Below are positions 15,008 through 22,584 of a stretch of 27,260 bases of DNA, in pieces. Below the pieces are notes generated by a model that made no database searches, was not told where the DNA came from, and was given only the letters and a program-made list of their open reading frames with translations. Source of the stretch: CAZXNF01 sp050741255 (GTDB lineage Bacteria; Pseudomonadota; Gammaproteobacteria; Burkholderiales; SG8-41). The translations under genes and the position numbers were made by a program. Where the stretch lies: NCBI GenBank assembly GCA_050741255.1, contig JBOIEQ010000048.1, positions 1-27,260 of the forward strand. Reading direction: 5' to 3'. The first letter of the stretch is position 1. Every line of letters starts with the position of its first letter.

Positions 15008-16401
15008 CGGCGTTTTGCTTTCGATTTCGCTTTTCCCGCCGGCTTTTTCTGCGGCGAGAGCCGCTGCGTGATCGGGGTGACGCTGTCGAGCTTCTCCAGC
15101 CGTCCGACAAGATCGATGACCTCCTCCGCCCGGGCCGCACCGAGATCCGGCGCGGCGAGTTCGCGGAACTTGTCGCAGGCGAGGTCCCAGCTGAGGTACA
15201 GGTGACGCAGGTCGATGTCCTTGCCGCTGCCGGTGAGCGTGGTGCCGTCTTCCATGTCGATGGCCATGTCGAGCGCCCAGCCGTTGATGCCCTCCACTTC
15301 GGTCAGTTCGATGCGCTGCGTCAACGCAAACAACTCGGGCTTCTTCTGCAGCCGCCGCACGGTGTCGATGGACATGTTGCCGGCGATCAGCACCGCCGCG
15401 ATCGCGAACGGCTTGCTGATGAGGCACTGGTCGATGGTGAGGAACGGCCCCTGGTAGGAGATGCCCGCGTAATTCATGCGTTCGTGCGAACCGGTCCGCG
15501 GAATCCCCACCCGCACGCGCTTGATCTTCGCCACGTCGGGATGGTGGCGGTCGTGCAGCGCGCGCGCGACGGCCGCGCTGCCCTGGTTGGCACCACCCGT
15601 GGCGTAGCGCTTGAAGCAGGTATCCATGATGTGGAAGTGCGAACCGAGGTCGCGCAGCGCTTCTTCCTGCCCTTCGTTGGTGCCCGAGAAGCTCTTGTTG
15701 ACGCCGTGCGTGCCCTCGAAGATCTGCTTCGCGCCGACCAGCCCGTTGGCCGCCAGATTGACTGCGAGGATGCCGGCGCGCGAGCCGAAAGCCTCCTGGA
15801 AGGACCACTCCATGGAACCGTCGATCCACGGCTGCAGCACGCCGCCGCACATGCTGCCCGCGCAGCCCAGCGCCGCCTCGAACTGCGGCCGCGTGAGCCC
15901 CAGCATGCGCGCTGCCGCCGTCGTCGCACCGAAGTAGCTGTAGACCGAGCTCACCCGGTAGCCGCGCGTGAAGGCGGGCACAGACAGCGTGCCCGCGCGG
16001 TCTTCCACATCATAAGCGGCCACGATGGCCGCGATCACGTCCTTGCCGCCGCGGCCGTGCTCCTCGCCCATGGCCAGCGTCGTCGGCACCACCGCGGCGC
16101 CGATATGCGAATGGCTGACCTGGAGCCAGTCATCCTGCAGGATGCAATGCGAGGCCACCGAGTTCGGCAGCACCGCATCCACCGCGCGCAGCGCCTCGCC
16201 GGTCATCCAGACGCGGGCCTTGCCGCGCGCCCCCAGCGCCTGCGCCCCCTTCAGCGCGACCCGGGCATTCGCACTGCCGTAGCCGCCGACCGACACCGCC
16301 AGGATGTCGAGGACGCAGGTCTTGGCCTTGGACACGACGTCCTTCGGCAGCGCGCCGAAGCGCAGACCGTGGGCGTATTTGGCAAGTTCTACGGCGATCA
16401 T
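15004..16401 (-). CDS. MmgE/PrpD-family protein, divergent member
   Basis: This 465-residue protein has the usual length and two-domain layout of MmgE/PrpD, the family of 2-methylcitrate dehydratase and cis-aconitate decarboxylase. Family marks include VLDILAVSVGGYGSANA, HSHIGAAVVP (His97, His99), AARMLGLTRPQFEAALGCAG and, near the end, GTTLTGSGKDIDL. Against its two relatives in this window, two active-site positions differ: the GWH histidine is Arg149 and the MVK lysine is Trp199. The last 15 residues are a Lys-rich tail. The ATG at 16401 is favoured over 16413 because GGAG lies six bases before it. It overlaps the following Bug gene by four bases. Chemistry other than the standard reaction is likely. 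Confidence 0.85.
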   Translation of the reverse strand: MIAVELAKYAHGLRFGALPKDVVSKAKTCVLDILAVSVGGYGSANARVALKGAQALGARGKARVWMTGEALRAVDAVLPNSVASHCILQDDWLQVSHSHIGAAVVPTTLAMGEEHGRGGKDVIAAIVAAYDVEDRAGTLSVPAFTRGYRVSSVYSYFGATTAAARMLGLTRPQFEAALGCAGSMCGGVLQPWIDGSMEWSFQEAFGSRAGILAVNLAANGLVGAKQIFEGTHGVNKSFSGTNEGQEEALRDLGSHFHIMDTCFKRYATGGANQGSAAVARALHDRHHPDVAKIKRVRVGIPRTGSHERMNYAGISYQGPFLTIDQCLISKPFAIAAVLIAGNMSIDTVRRLQKKPELFALTQRIELTEVEGINGWALDMAIDMEDGTTLTGSGKDIDLRHLYLSWDLACDKFRELAAPDLGAARAEEVIDLVGRLEKLDSVTPITQRLSPQKKPAGKAKSKAKRR

Positions 16402-16538
16402 CAGGAACTCCATCAGAAAAAAACACAAGCACGGGCGGACACGCGCTACGAAAGGAAAAACCTCGGCGAAAAATGCACGCACCGACGGACGCAAGGAAGT
16501 ATGAAGTATGCCATCCCGGTCGCGCGGAGTGAACGCAT

Positions 16539-16552
16539 GTTGCACGTACAAC
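16539..16552. promoter_or_regulatory. Palindrome, possible operator
   Basis: GTTGCACGTACAAC is a near-perfect 14-base palindrome with one mismatched pair. It lies in the 192-base divergent gap between the PrpD-Bug operon and the MarC gene, just before the latter's -35. TTG-n-ACGT-n-CAA sites are typical of dimeric regulators such as the GntR family. No regulator gene is in the window. Confidence 0.35.
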
Positions 16553-16553
16553 G

Positions 16554-16583
16554 CTGACGGCACGCGTTCTGGTGCGCTATGCT
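16554..16583 (+). promoter_or_regulatory. Promoter of the MarC-family gene
   Basis: CTGACG (16554-16559) and TATGCT (16578-16583) are 18 bases apart. Transcription would begin near 16590, only a few bases before the ATG at 16594, so the message may be almost leaderless. Confidence 0.4.
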
Positions 16584-16593
16584 GTCTCGCCCC

Positions 16594-17199
16594 ATGGAAC
16601 TCACCTTCTCCTCCGCCGTCGTCGTGCTGCTGCTCGTCATGGACCCGATCGGCAACGTGCCGCTGTTCGTGGCGCTGCTGAAGCAGGTGCCGCCGGCGCG
16701 CCGCACGCGGGTGATCGTGCGCGAATGCGCGATCGCCTTCGGCGTGCTGCTGGTGTTCATCCTCACCGGCAACCGGCTGCTGCAGCTTGCCGGGCTCTCG
16801 GACGATTCGCTCAACATCGCCGGCGGCGTGATCCTGTTCCTGATCGCGCTGCGCATGGTGTTCCGCCACCGCGAGGGGCTGTTCGGCGAGGCGCCGGAAG
16901 GCGAGCCCTTCATCGTGCCGCTCGCGATTCCGTCGATCGCCGGGCCGGCGGCCATGGCTTCGGTGATCCTGCTGGCCTCTCGCGCGCCGCAGCGCATGGC
17001 GGAGTGGGTCGCGGCGCTGGCGGTGGCGATCGCGGTTACGCTGACGCTGCTGCTGTTCGCCGACCGCATCGCCAAAGGGCTGGGCGAACGCGGACTGGCG
17101 GCGTTTGAGCGCCTGATGGGCCTCATCCTGACCGCGATCGCCGTGGAAATGCTGCTGCGCGGCATCGCCGGTTTCGTGCGCCAGTTGCAGGGCGCATGA
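16594..17199 (+). CDS. MarC-family integral membrane protein
   Basis: This 201-residue protein has six hydrophobic segments and the two diagnostic MarC motifs: VVLLLVMDPIGNVPLFVALL near residue 10 and PLAIPSIAGPAAMASVILLA near 105. MarC proteins sit in the inner membrane. Despite the name, a role in multiple antibiotic resistance was not supported, and function is unknown. I take the ATG at 16594 because the ATG at 16579 falls inside the likely -10 element; the longer form would add five residues. It is a single-gene unit, divergent from the PrpD-Bug operon, and is followed by a long gene-free stretch. Confidence 0.88.
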   Translation: MELTFSSAVVVLLLVMDPIGNVPLFVALLKQVPPARRTRVIVRECAIAFGVLLVFILTGNRLLQLAGLSDDSLNIAGGVILFLIALRMVFRHREGLFGEAPEGEPFIVPLAIPSIAGPAAMASVILLASRAPQRMAEWVAALAVAIAVTLTLLLFADRIAKGLGERGLAAFERLMGLILTAIAVEMLLRGIAGFVRQLQGA

Positions 17200-17234
17200 C
17201 GGTCACAGGGGCGTCAAAAACAATTCACAAATTC

Positions 17235-17243
17235 TGTGGATAA
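17235..17243 (-). promoter_or_regulatory. DnaA-box 9-mer
   Basis: TTATCCACA on the minus strand is a perfect match to the consensus DnaA box. It is a single site, and neither dnaA nor dnaN is near, so this is not evidence of an origin. Confidence 0.45.
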
Positions 17244-17301
17244 CTGTGTGCAAAACCCTGTGCCCAATGGAACCCTGAGTCACAAAAAACGCGTTCGTAC
17301 T

Positions 17302-17326
17302 GGAGCGCCTAAAAAATAGGCGCTCC
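17302..17326. terminator. Strong 10-bp hairpin downstream of the MarC gene
   Basis: GGAGCGCCTA (17302-17311) and TAGGCGCTCC (17317-17326) are a perfect inverted repeat around a loop of five A. It lies about 100 bases after the MarC stop. Neither strand has a T-run directly after the stem; the minus strand has TTTTTT about 11 bases on. Confidence 0.45.
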
Positions 17327-17697
17327 GGTGCCCGCACCACGGCAGCGCACGCGGGATTCTCCGCAGTAAACAAAAAATCCTCTGGCAACAAGCGCTTGCC
17401 GCGCAGCCCGTCGCCAGTGCGGCGCACGGCGCGCGAACCTGCGGTTTTCATAGGGGAAATGCCCCTCACCCCGGGCGGGCGGGCCACGCGAGTGTCTGAC
17501 TTTCCGCGCATTGCGGGCAACGGGCCGTTGCAAGGGGTGTGCTACGGGGGCGTGCATGACGCCCGCATGGAGTGCGCAGCGACGGAGGCGATTTGCAGCC
17601 CCTGCAGGGGCCTCCCGGGAGCGGCCCGGGCGCCCCTTGGCGGCCTGTGGATTGCCGCGGCTGCGGGGTAAGCGAGGATTAACCCGGATGGTGAGGG

Positions 17698-17751
17698 GTG
17701 AGGGGTAAGAAGTGAGGTGGCCCCCTACCCCTTTACCCCTCACGCCCCCCC
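17698..17751 (-). terminator. Hairpin overlapping a G-quadruplex motif at a gene end
   Basis: GTGAGGGGTAA (17698-17708) and TTACCCCTCAC (17733-17743) form a perfect 11-bp stem with a 24-base loop. On the minus strand, starting in the stop codon of the spermidine-synthase-like gene, there are G runs of 7, 4, 4 and 5 with gaps of 5, 4 and 2 bases. The two structures share bases and would exclude each other. No T-run follows. Confidence 0.45.
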
Positions 17752-19775
17752 TACTTCAGGACCCGCAGCATGTTGTAGAAATCGTCCGTCCAGATGCGGA
17801 AATCGGCCGGCGCCGTGATGACCTTGCCGGCTTCCGTGATGCGCGGATGCTGCAGGAGCTTGGGATTGCGCGTGACGATCACCTGGTCGGTGGAGGACGT
17901 CCAGTAGTCGGGGCCGGTGGTGGCGTCCGGCCAGTCGGAGATGTGCACCGCCGTCATGCCGTAGGCCTCGGCGAGTTTGGCAATCGCAGGCATCAGGTCC
18001 ACGAAACGGTTGGTCGCCTGGAAGATGATCACGCCGTCGGGCTTCAGGTGGTCGACGTAGATGCCCATTGCCTCCTTGGTCAGCAGGTGCATGGGAATGG
18101 CGTCGCCGGAGAAGGCGTCCATCGCGAGCACGTCGAACTTGCGCTTCTCGCGCTCGAGCGAGAGGCGGCCGTCGCCCAGCACGATGTCCATCTGCGCGCC
18201 GCTGTCCTTGAGGAAGGTGAACTCGCGGGTGGCGACGGCGGCGACCTGCGGATCGATTTCGTAGAACACGAAGTGGTCCTGCGGCCGTGCATAGGCGGCG
18301 ACGGCGCCGGCGCCCAGGCCCAGGATGCCGACGGTGCGCGGCCCCTCGGGCAGGGCGGAAAACATGCGTCCGTAACCGCTGTTGATGCCGAAGTAGGAAG
18401 ACGGCTTGCGGCGGTACTGCGGGTCGAGCAACTGGCCGCCGTGGTTGATGCCGCCGTGGTACATGGCGCGGTAGCGCACGGGTTCGTCGAAGTCCTTGGT
18501 GCGCACCACGCCGTAGAAGTTGCGCATGATGACGCGCGTGTCGGACAGGTAGTGGTCGTAGGACTTGTAGAGGATCGCGCTCACTCCGCCGATCAGCAGC
18601 ACGGCGACGGCCGGGATCCACTTCGCCTCGGACCAGGTCCGCACCAGCAGCAGCACCGACACCGCGACCAGGCAGGCGCCGAGCTCGTAATAGCCCGTCA
18701 TCAGGTTGGGCGCGAGGATGCCGATCAGGAGCGCGCCGAGTGCGCCACCGACCGAGACCATCAGGTAGAAGGTCGTCAGGTGCTGCGGGCCGGGCTTCAT
18801 CCGCGTCAGCTCGCCGTGGCAGAACATGCACAGCACGAACAGGCCCACGGCGTAGAGGGGCGCCGCGCGGTAGATGCTGATCTCGTCGACCTGCCACGCC
18901 ATCACCAGCACCGCCACCGCCGCGAGCGGCAGGAACAGCGGGCGGTAGTACCAGCGCGGATGGTCGAAGCACAGGATGAAGGTGACCAGGTAGAGCGACA
19001 GCGGCACCACCCACAGGAAGGGCACCGAGGCGATGTTCTGGGTGAGGTGGTTGGTGACGGCGAGCAGCAGGCACGAGCCCATCGCCGACAGCACGATCCA
19101 CATGAGGTACTGGCTCGCCGCGGGCTTCGGCGCTTCGGTGACGGCTTCTTCCTGCCGGCGCGCCCCTTCGGGGCCTATCCCGCCGGAGCGCTCCGCGAAT
19201 TTCGCCGACGACAGCGCGGTCAAACCGCACAGCAGGGCGAACACGGCATAGCCGCCCGACCACACCCACGACTGGGCCTTGGCGGAAATCCACGGCTCGA
19301 TCGCCACCGGATACGACAGCAGCGCCAGCAGCGAGGCGAAGTTCGACAGCGCGAACAGTCGGTACGGCACGCCGCTCTTGAATTTCTGCCAGTACCACGA
19401 CTGCACCAACGGACTGGTGGTGGAGAGCAGGAAGTACGGCAGCCCGATCGTCACCAGCAGCAGGCCGAGGATCGCGAGCGTCGGGTCCTCGTTGCCGGTA
19501 GGCTTCCAGCGCGCATCGGGGAAGATCGGCAGCAGCAGGAGCGACAGACCCAGCACACCCACATGCAGCCAGGCCTGCCGGCTCGGCTTGAGGAAGCGCG
19601 TCGTCCAGTCGGCGTAGGCGTAGCCGGCGAGCAGCGCCGACTGGAAAAACACCAGGCAGATCGCCCACACGGAGGCCGCGCCGCCGAACCACGGCAGGAT
19701 CTGCTTCGCGATGATGGGCTGGACGAGGAACAGCAGGAACGCCGAGAGGAAGATCGTGGCGGCGTATGGGAGCAT
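17751..19775 (-). CDS. Membrane-fused spermidine-synthase-like protein
   Basis: This 674-residue protein has two parts. Residues 1 to about 430 hold ten or more membrane segments, starting AATIFLSAFLLFLVQPIIAK, with a polar loop near 195-222. The C-terminal 230 residues form a spermidine synthase/methyltransferase-like domain: VGILGLGAGAVAAYA (nucleotide-binding glycine loop), FYEIDPQV, DIVLGDGRLSL and FDVLAMDAFSGDAIPMHLLT, whose Asp corresponds to the catalytic Asp of polyamine synthases. Such fusions are known and of uncertain function; a role in polyamine making is not proven. The ribosome binding site is weak. It is divergent from the selenocysteine tRNA gene. Confidence 0.88.
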   Translation of the reverse strand: MLPYAATIFLSAFLLFLVQPIIAKQILPWFGGAASVWAICLVFFQSALLAGYAYADWTTRFLKPSRQAWLHVGVLGLSLLLLPIFPDARWKPTGNEDPTLAILGLLLVTIGLPYFLLSTTSPLVQSWYWQKFKSGVPYRLFALSNFASLLALLSYPVAIEPWISAKAQSWVWSGGYAVFALLCGLTALSSAKFAERSGGIGPEGARRQEEAVTEAPKPAASQYLMWIVLSAMGSCLLLAVTNHLTQNIASVPFLWVVPLSLYLVTFILCFDHPRWYYRPLFLPLAAVAVLVMAWQVDEISIYRAAPLYAVGLFVLCMFCHGELTRMKPGPQHLTTFYLMVSVGGALGALLIGILAPNLMTGYYELGACLVAVSVLLLVRTWSEAKWIPAVAVLLIGGVSAILYKSYDHYLSDTRVIMRNFYGVVRTKDFDEPVRYRAMYHGGINHGGQLLDPQYRRKPSSYFGINSGYGRMFSALPEGPRTVGILGLGAGAVAAYARPQDHFVFYEIDPQVAAVATREFTFLKDSGAQMDIVLGDGRLSLEREKRKFDVLAMDAFSGDAIPMHLLTKEAMGIYVDHLKPDGVIIFQATNRFVDLMPAIAKLAEAYGMTAVHISDWPDATTGPDYWTSSTDQVIVTRNPKLLQHPRITEAGKVITAPADFRIWTDDFYNMLRVLK

Positions 19776-19955
19776 GAGCGAATCCGGAAGGAGTTGAAAA
19801 CATCGCCGGCCCGGAGGGTCGGCTAAAAAGGCGCGATTCTAGCAGGGCGGGCCCCGCCCGACGCCCGTCCACTAACGGCCCGGCGCGACGGGCGTTGACA
19901 CGGCGGCGCGCGCGGAAAACGGCGTCCTGCCGGACCGGCCGACAACGGGTTTCGC

Positions 19956-19961
19956 TATACT
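19956..19961 (+). promoter_or_regulatory. Probable -10 element of the selenocysteine tRNA gene
   Basis: TATACT ends 12 bases before the mature tRNA start, so transcription would begin only a few bases before it. No good -35 is seen at normal spacing. Confidence 0.4.
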
Positions 19962-19973
19962 GGACGGCCCTGC

Positions 19974-20068
19974 GGAAGGGAATCGCTCCCGGTGGGGCGG
20001 CCGGACTTCAAACCCGGTAGGGGCCGCTTGCGGTCCTGTGTGGGTTCGACTCCCACTCTCTTCCGCCA
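19974..20068 (+). tRNA. selC: tRNA-Sec (anticodon TCA)
   Basis: All hallmarks of bacterial tRNA-Sec are present in 95 bases, the same length as the E. coli gene. There is an 8-bp acceptor stem, GGAAGGGA paired with TCTCTTCC. The D stem has 6 bp, CGCTCC/GGGGCG (19984-19989/19994-19999), with a 4-base loop. The anticodon loop CTTCAAA puts TCA at 20008-20010. A long variable arm has a 7-bp stem (20021-20027/20030-20036), the T arm carries TTCGACT, and discriminator G plus encoded CCA ends at 20068. It inserts selenocysteine at UGA codons with SelB and a SECIS hairpin. No selA, selB or selD lies in the window. A Bug gene starts 60 bases downstream. Confidence 0.96.
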
Positions 20069-20128
20069 ATCGACAAGCACGGTCACGCCGCCCCGGGCGC
20101 AGGGCGCACATTGCAGGAGGAGTTGGCG

Positions 20129-21133
20129 TTGTCGAACCGGAAAGAACGTTTTTCGCATCCGCGCACTGGCGGGCATGTGCTGGCCTGCCTGGTGACCGCG
20201 CTGCCCCTGACCGTCCATGCCGCCGCTCCGCGCGATGATTACCCGAATCACCCGATCCGCCTGATCTGCCCGTTCGCCGCGGGCGGCGGCACCGACCTGA
20301 CCGCGCGTGCGATCGGCATCAAGCTCACGGAAGCCTGGGGCCAGGGCGTAGTGGTGGACAACCGCGCCGGCGCCAACGGCACGATCGGCGTCGACCTCGC
20401 CACGAAGGCCCCGCCGGACGGCTACACCCTCACGATGATTTCATCGAGCCACTCGGTGAACTCTTCGCTGTACAAGAACCTGCCATACGACCTGGTGCGC
20501 GACCTCGCGCCGATCACGCAAGCCACCAGCCAGCCGTATGCGCTGGTGGTGCATCCTGCCGTGCCGGCGAAATCGATCAAGGAACTGGTGGCGCTGGCGA
20601 AAGCGAAACCGGAAGGCCTGACCTACGGTTCCTCCGGCCTCGGCGGCTTGAGCCACCTGTCGGGCGCGCTGTTCGCCTCGCTGGCGGACATCAAGCTCAT
20701 CCACGTGCCGTACAAAGGCGGCAATCCGGCGCTGAACGATGTCATCGGCGGCCAGATCACCATGCTGTTCTCGACGCTGCTGCAGGCCGACACCCAGATC
20801 CGGGCGGGCCGGCTGCGCGCGCTGGCCGTGACGACGAAGCAGCGTTCTCCCGCCGCCCCTGACCTGCCCACGATGCAGGAAGCCGGCATCGCGGGCTACG
20901 AAGTGGCGGGCTGGTACGGCGTGCTGGCGCCGGCGAAAACCCCGCGTCCGCTCGTCGACAAGCTCAACCGCGAGATCGTGCGCATCCTGAAGAGTCCCGA
21001 GATCCAGTCGAAGCTCGCCGCGGACGGCTCCGAGGCCGTCGGCAACACGCCCGAGCAATTCGGCGCCCACATCAAAGCCGAAATCGCCAAATGGGCCCGC
21101 GTCGTCAAGGACGCCGGCATCAAGGCGGAATAA
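20129..21133 (+). CDS. Bug/TctC-family periplasmic substrate-binding protein 4
   Basis: This 334-residue protein has a basic N terminus, a hydrophobic export segment (HVLACLVTALPLTVHAAA) and the standard Bug marks: HPIRLICPFAAGGGTDLTAR, VVDNRAGANGTIGVD, PDGYTLTMISSS, LTYGSSGLGGLSHLSGALF, HVPYKGGNPALNDVIGGQ and LPTMQEAGIAGYEVAGWYG. The start is a TTG at 20129, decided by AGGAGG (20115-20120) eight bases upstream; an earlier TTG at 20111 lies before that site. VLAC in the export segment resembles a lipobox, but the hydrophobic stretch continues past it. It opens a plus-strand cluster right after the tRNA-Sec gene. The MmgE/PrpD gene starts 13 bases after its stop. Confidence 0.9.
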   Translation: MSNRKERFSHPRTGGHVLACLVTALPLTVHAAAPRDDYPNHPIRLICPFAAGGGTDLTARAIGIKLTEAWGQGVVVDNRAGANGTIGVDLATKAPPDGYTLTMISSSHSVNSSLYKNLPYDLVRDLAPITQATSQPYALVVHPAVPAKSIKELVALAKAKPEGLTYGSSGLGGLSHLSGALFASLADIKLIHVPYKGGNPALNDVIGGQITMLFSTLLQADTQIRAGRLRALAVTTKQRSPAAPDLPTMQEAGIAGYEVAGWYGVLAPAKTPRPLVDKLNREIVRILKSPEIQSKLAADGSEAVGNTPEQFGAHIKAEIAKWARVVKDAGIKAE

Positions 21134-21146
21134 AGGGGCCGCCGCC

Positions 21147-22544
21147 ATGACCATCGCCCGCACCCTCGCCGACCGCATCACCGCTCTGGAATACGCCGGC
21201 CTGCCGCCGGCCGCCGTACACTGGGCGAAGGTGGGCATCCTCGACACGGTCGGCGTGACGCTCGCCGGCAGCACCGAGCCCGCCGCCCGCCTCGCCGCCG
21301 CCGTCACCGCGACGACTTCGGGCCCCAGCCTGATCTTCGGCACGACGCAGCGCACGACGCCGCTCGACGCGGCGCTCGTCAACGGCGCGGCCTCCCACGC
21401 GCTCGACTTCGACGACTGCAACAACACGATCGGCGGCCATCCCTCGGTGCCGATCCTGCCCGCGCTGTTCGCCCTGGCGGACGCCCGCGGCGCGAGCGGC
21501 CGTGACTTCATCAACGCCTACGTCGCCGGCTTCGAGACCGAAACCCGCATCGCCCGCGGCGTGCATTTCCATCACTACGAAAAAGGCTGGCATCCGACGG
21601 CGACGCTCGGCGTGTTCGGCGCCGCGGCGGCCTGCGCGCGCCTGCTCGGTCTCGGCGCGGAACGCACCGCCATCGCCCTGGCGATCGCCGCGTCGTTTTC
21701 GTCCGGCATCAAGGCCAACTTCGGCACCATGGTGAAGCCGCTGCACGTCGGCCATTGCACGCGCAACGGCCTGTTCGCCGCCCTGCTGGCGGAACAGGGC
21801 TACACCGCGAACCCGGGCGCGCTGGAGCACCCGCAGGGTTTCCTCGAATTGTTCAACGGCGCCGGACACTACGACGCGGCGAAGATCCTCGACGGCTGGG
21901 CCGATCCGCTCGACATCATCCGGCCCGGCATCGCGATCAAGCAGTACCCGTGCTGCGGCAGCACGCACCCGGCGCTCGATGCCATGCTCGAGCTGCGGCG
22001 CAAGCATGGCCTCAAGGCGGCCGACGTCGCGAAAATCGAGGCGTGGATCCACTCGCGCCGCCTCGCGCACACCAACCGCCCGAACCCGAACAGCGATCTC
22101 GACGCCAAGTTCAGCCTGCAGCACTGCCTCGTGCGCGCGCTGCTCGACGGCAAAGTGGAAATCGGCCAGTTCGAAAACGCCGCCTACCGAGCCGCGGAAG
22201 TACAGGCGCTGCTGCCCAAGGTGCACGTCGCGCCCTACGACGCGAGCCGCTTCGACATGACGAACCACTTCGGCGGCGAGGTCCACGTGACACTGGCCGA
22301 CGGCCGCGTGCTGACGGAGAAGGTGCAGCAGCCGCTCGGCCGCACCTCCGACAATCCGCTGCCGCCCGAACTGCTGCGCGAGAAATTCGAGCTCTGCGCG
22401 CAGCGCGTGCTCCCCGCCGCGGTTGCCGCCCTCCTGGCGGACCAGATCGACGCGTTCGAGCAACTCCCCGATGTGCGCACCCTCACGAACCGCATGGCCG
22501 ACGCGTCAGCGCCGGCCCGCGCCGCGGCCCCCGCGCACGCCTGA
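21147..22544 (+). CDS. MmgE/PrpD-family protein with complete active site
   Basis: This 465-residue protein carries the family's active-site marks: ALDFDD (85-90), GGHPS (His98), KGWHPTATLG (His149) and GTMVKPLHVGH (Lys197, His200). These correspond to the Asp, His, His and Lys known from cis-aconitate decarboxylase. GYTANPGALEHPQGFLELF and KQYPCCGSTHPALDAM are further family signatures. Members dehydrate 2-methylcitrate, hydrate or decarboxylate aconitate, or act on related acids; the substrate is not fixed by sequence. It follows a Bug gene by 13 bases and precedes the TcuA-like gene by 40, so the three form an operon. The last 30 residues are an Ala/Pro-rich tail. Confidence 0.9.
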   Translation: MTIARTLADRITALEYAGLPPAAVHWAKVGILDTVGVTLAGSTEPAARLAAAVTATTSGPSLIFGTTQRTTPLDAALVNGAASHALDFDDCNNTIGGHPSVPILPALFALADARGASGRDFINAYVAGFETETRIARGVHFHHYEKGWHPTATLGVFGAAAACARLLGLGAERTAIALAIAASFSSGIKANFGTMVKPLHVGHCTRNGLFAALLAEQGYTANPGALEHPQGFLELFNGAGHYDAAKILDGWADPLDIIRPGIAIKQYPCCGSTHPALDAMLELRRKHGLKAADVAKIEAWIHSRRLAHTNRPNPNSDLDAKFSLQHCLVRALLDGKVEIGQFENAAYRAAEVQALLPKVHVAPYDASRFDMTNHFGGEVHVTLADGRVLTEKVQQPLGRTSDNPLPPELLREKFELCAQRVLPAAVAALLADQIDAFEQLPDVRTLTNRMADASAPARAAAPAHA

Positions 22545-22584
22545 CCGATTTTCCCGCAACACCCCCGGAAGGAATCGCAGCAAA

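Larger units (their letters stand above)
17200..17750. other. Gene-free stretch of 551 bases
   Basis: No frame here looks like a protein. Contents in order: a locally AT-rich part with a perfect DnaA-box 9-mer, a 10-bp hairpin, about 350 bases of GC-rich sequence in which I recognise nothing, and a C-rich block that forms both a hairpin and a G-quadruplex motif at the end of the next gene. Confidence 0.6.

Noticed and set aside
17200..17330. A replication origin
   Set aside because: Only one DnaA box is seen, with no further 9-mers, no clear unwinding element and no origin genes nearby.
17396..17671. A 91-codon plus-strand frame in the long gene-free stretch
   Set aside because: It has no ribosome binding site, its Arg/Gly/Pro-rich make-up is that of random GC-rich sequence, and no domain is recognisable.
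17740..19872. Very long open frames antisense or frame-shifted to real genes, including a 700-codon plus-strand frame over the spermidine-synthase-like gene
   Set aside because: They are the usual by-product of high GC: composition is rich in Arg, Gly, His, Gln and Ala, there are no family motifs, and the other strand encodes a clear protein.
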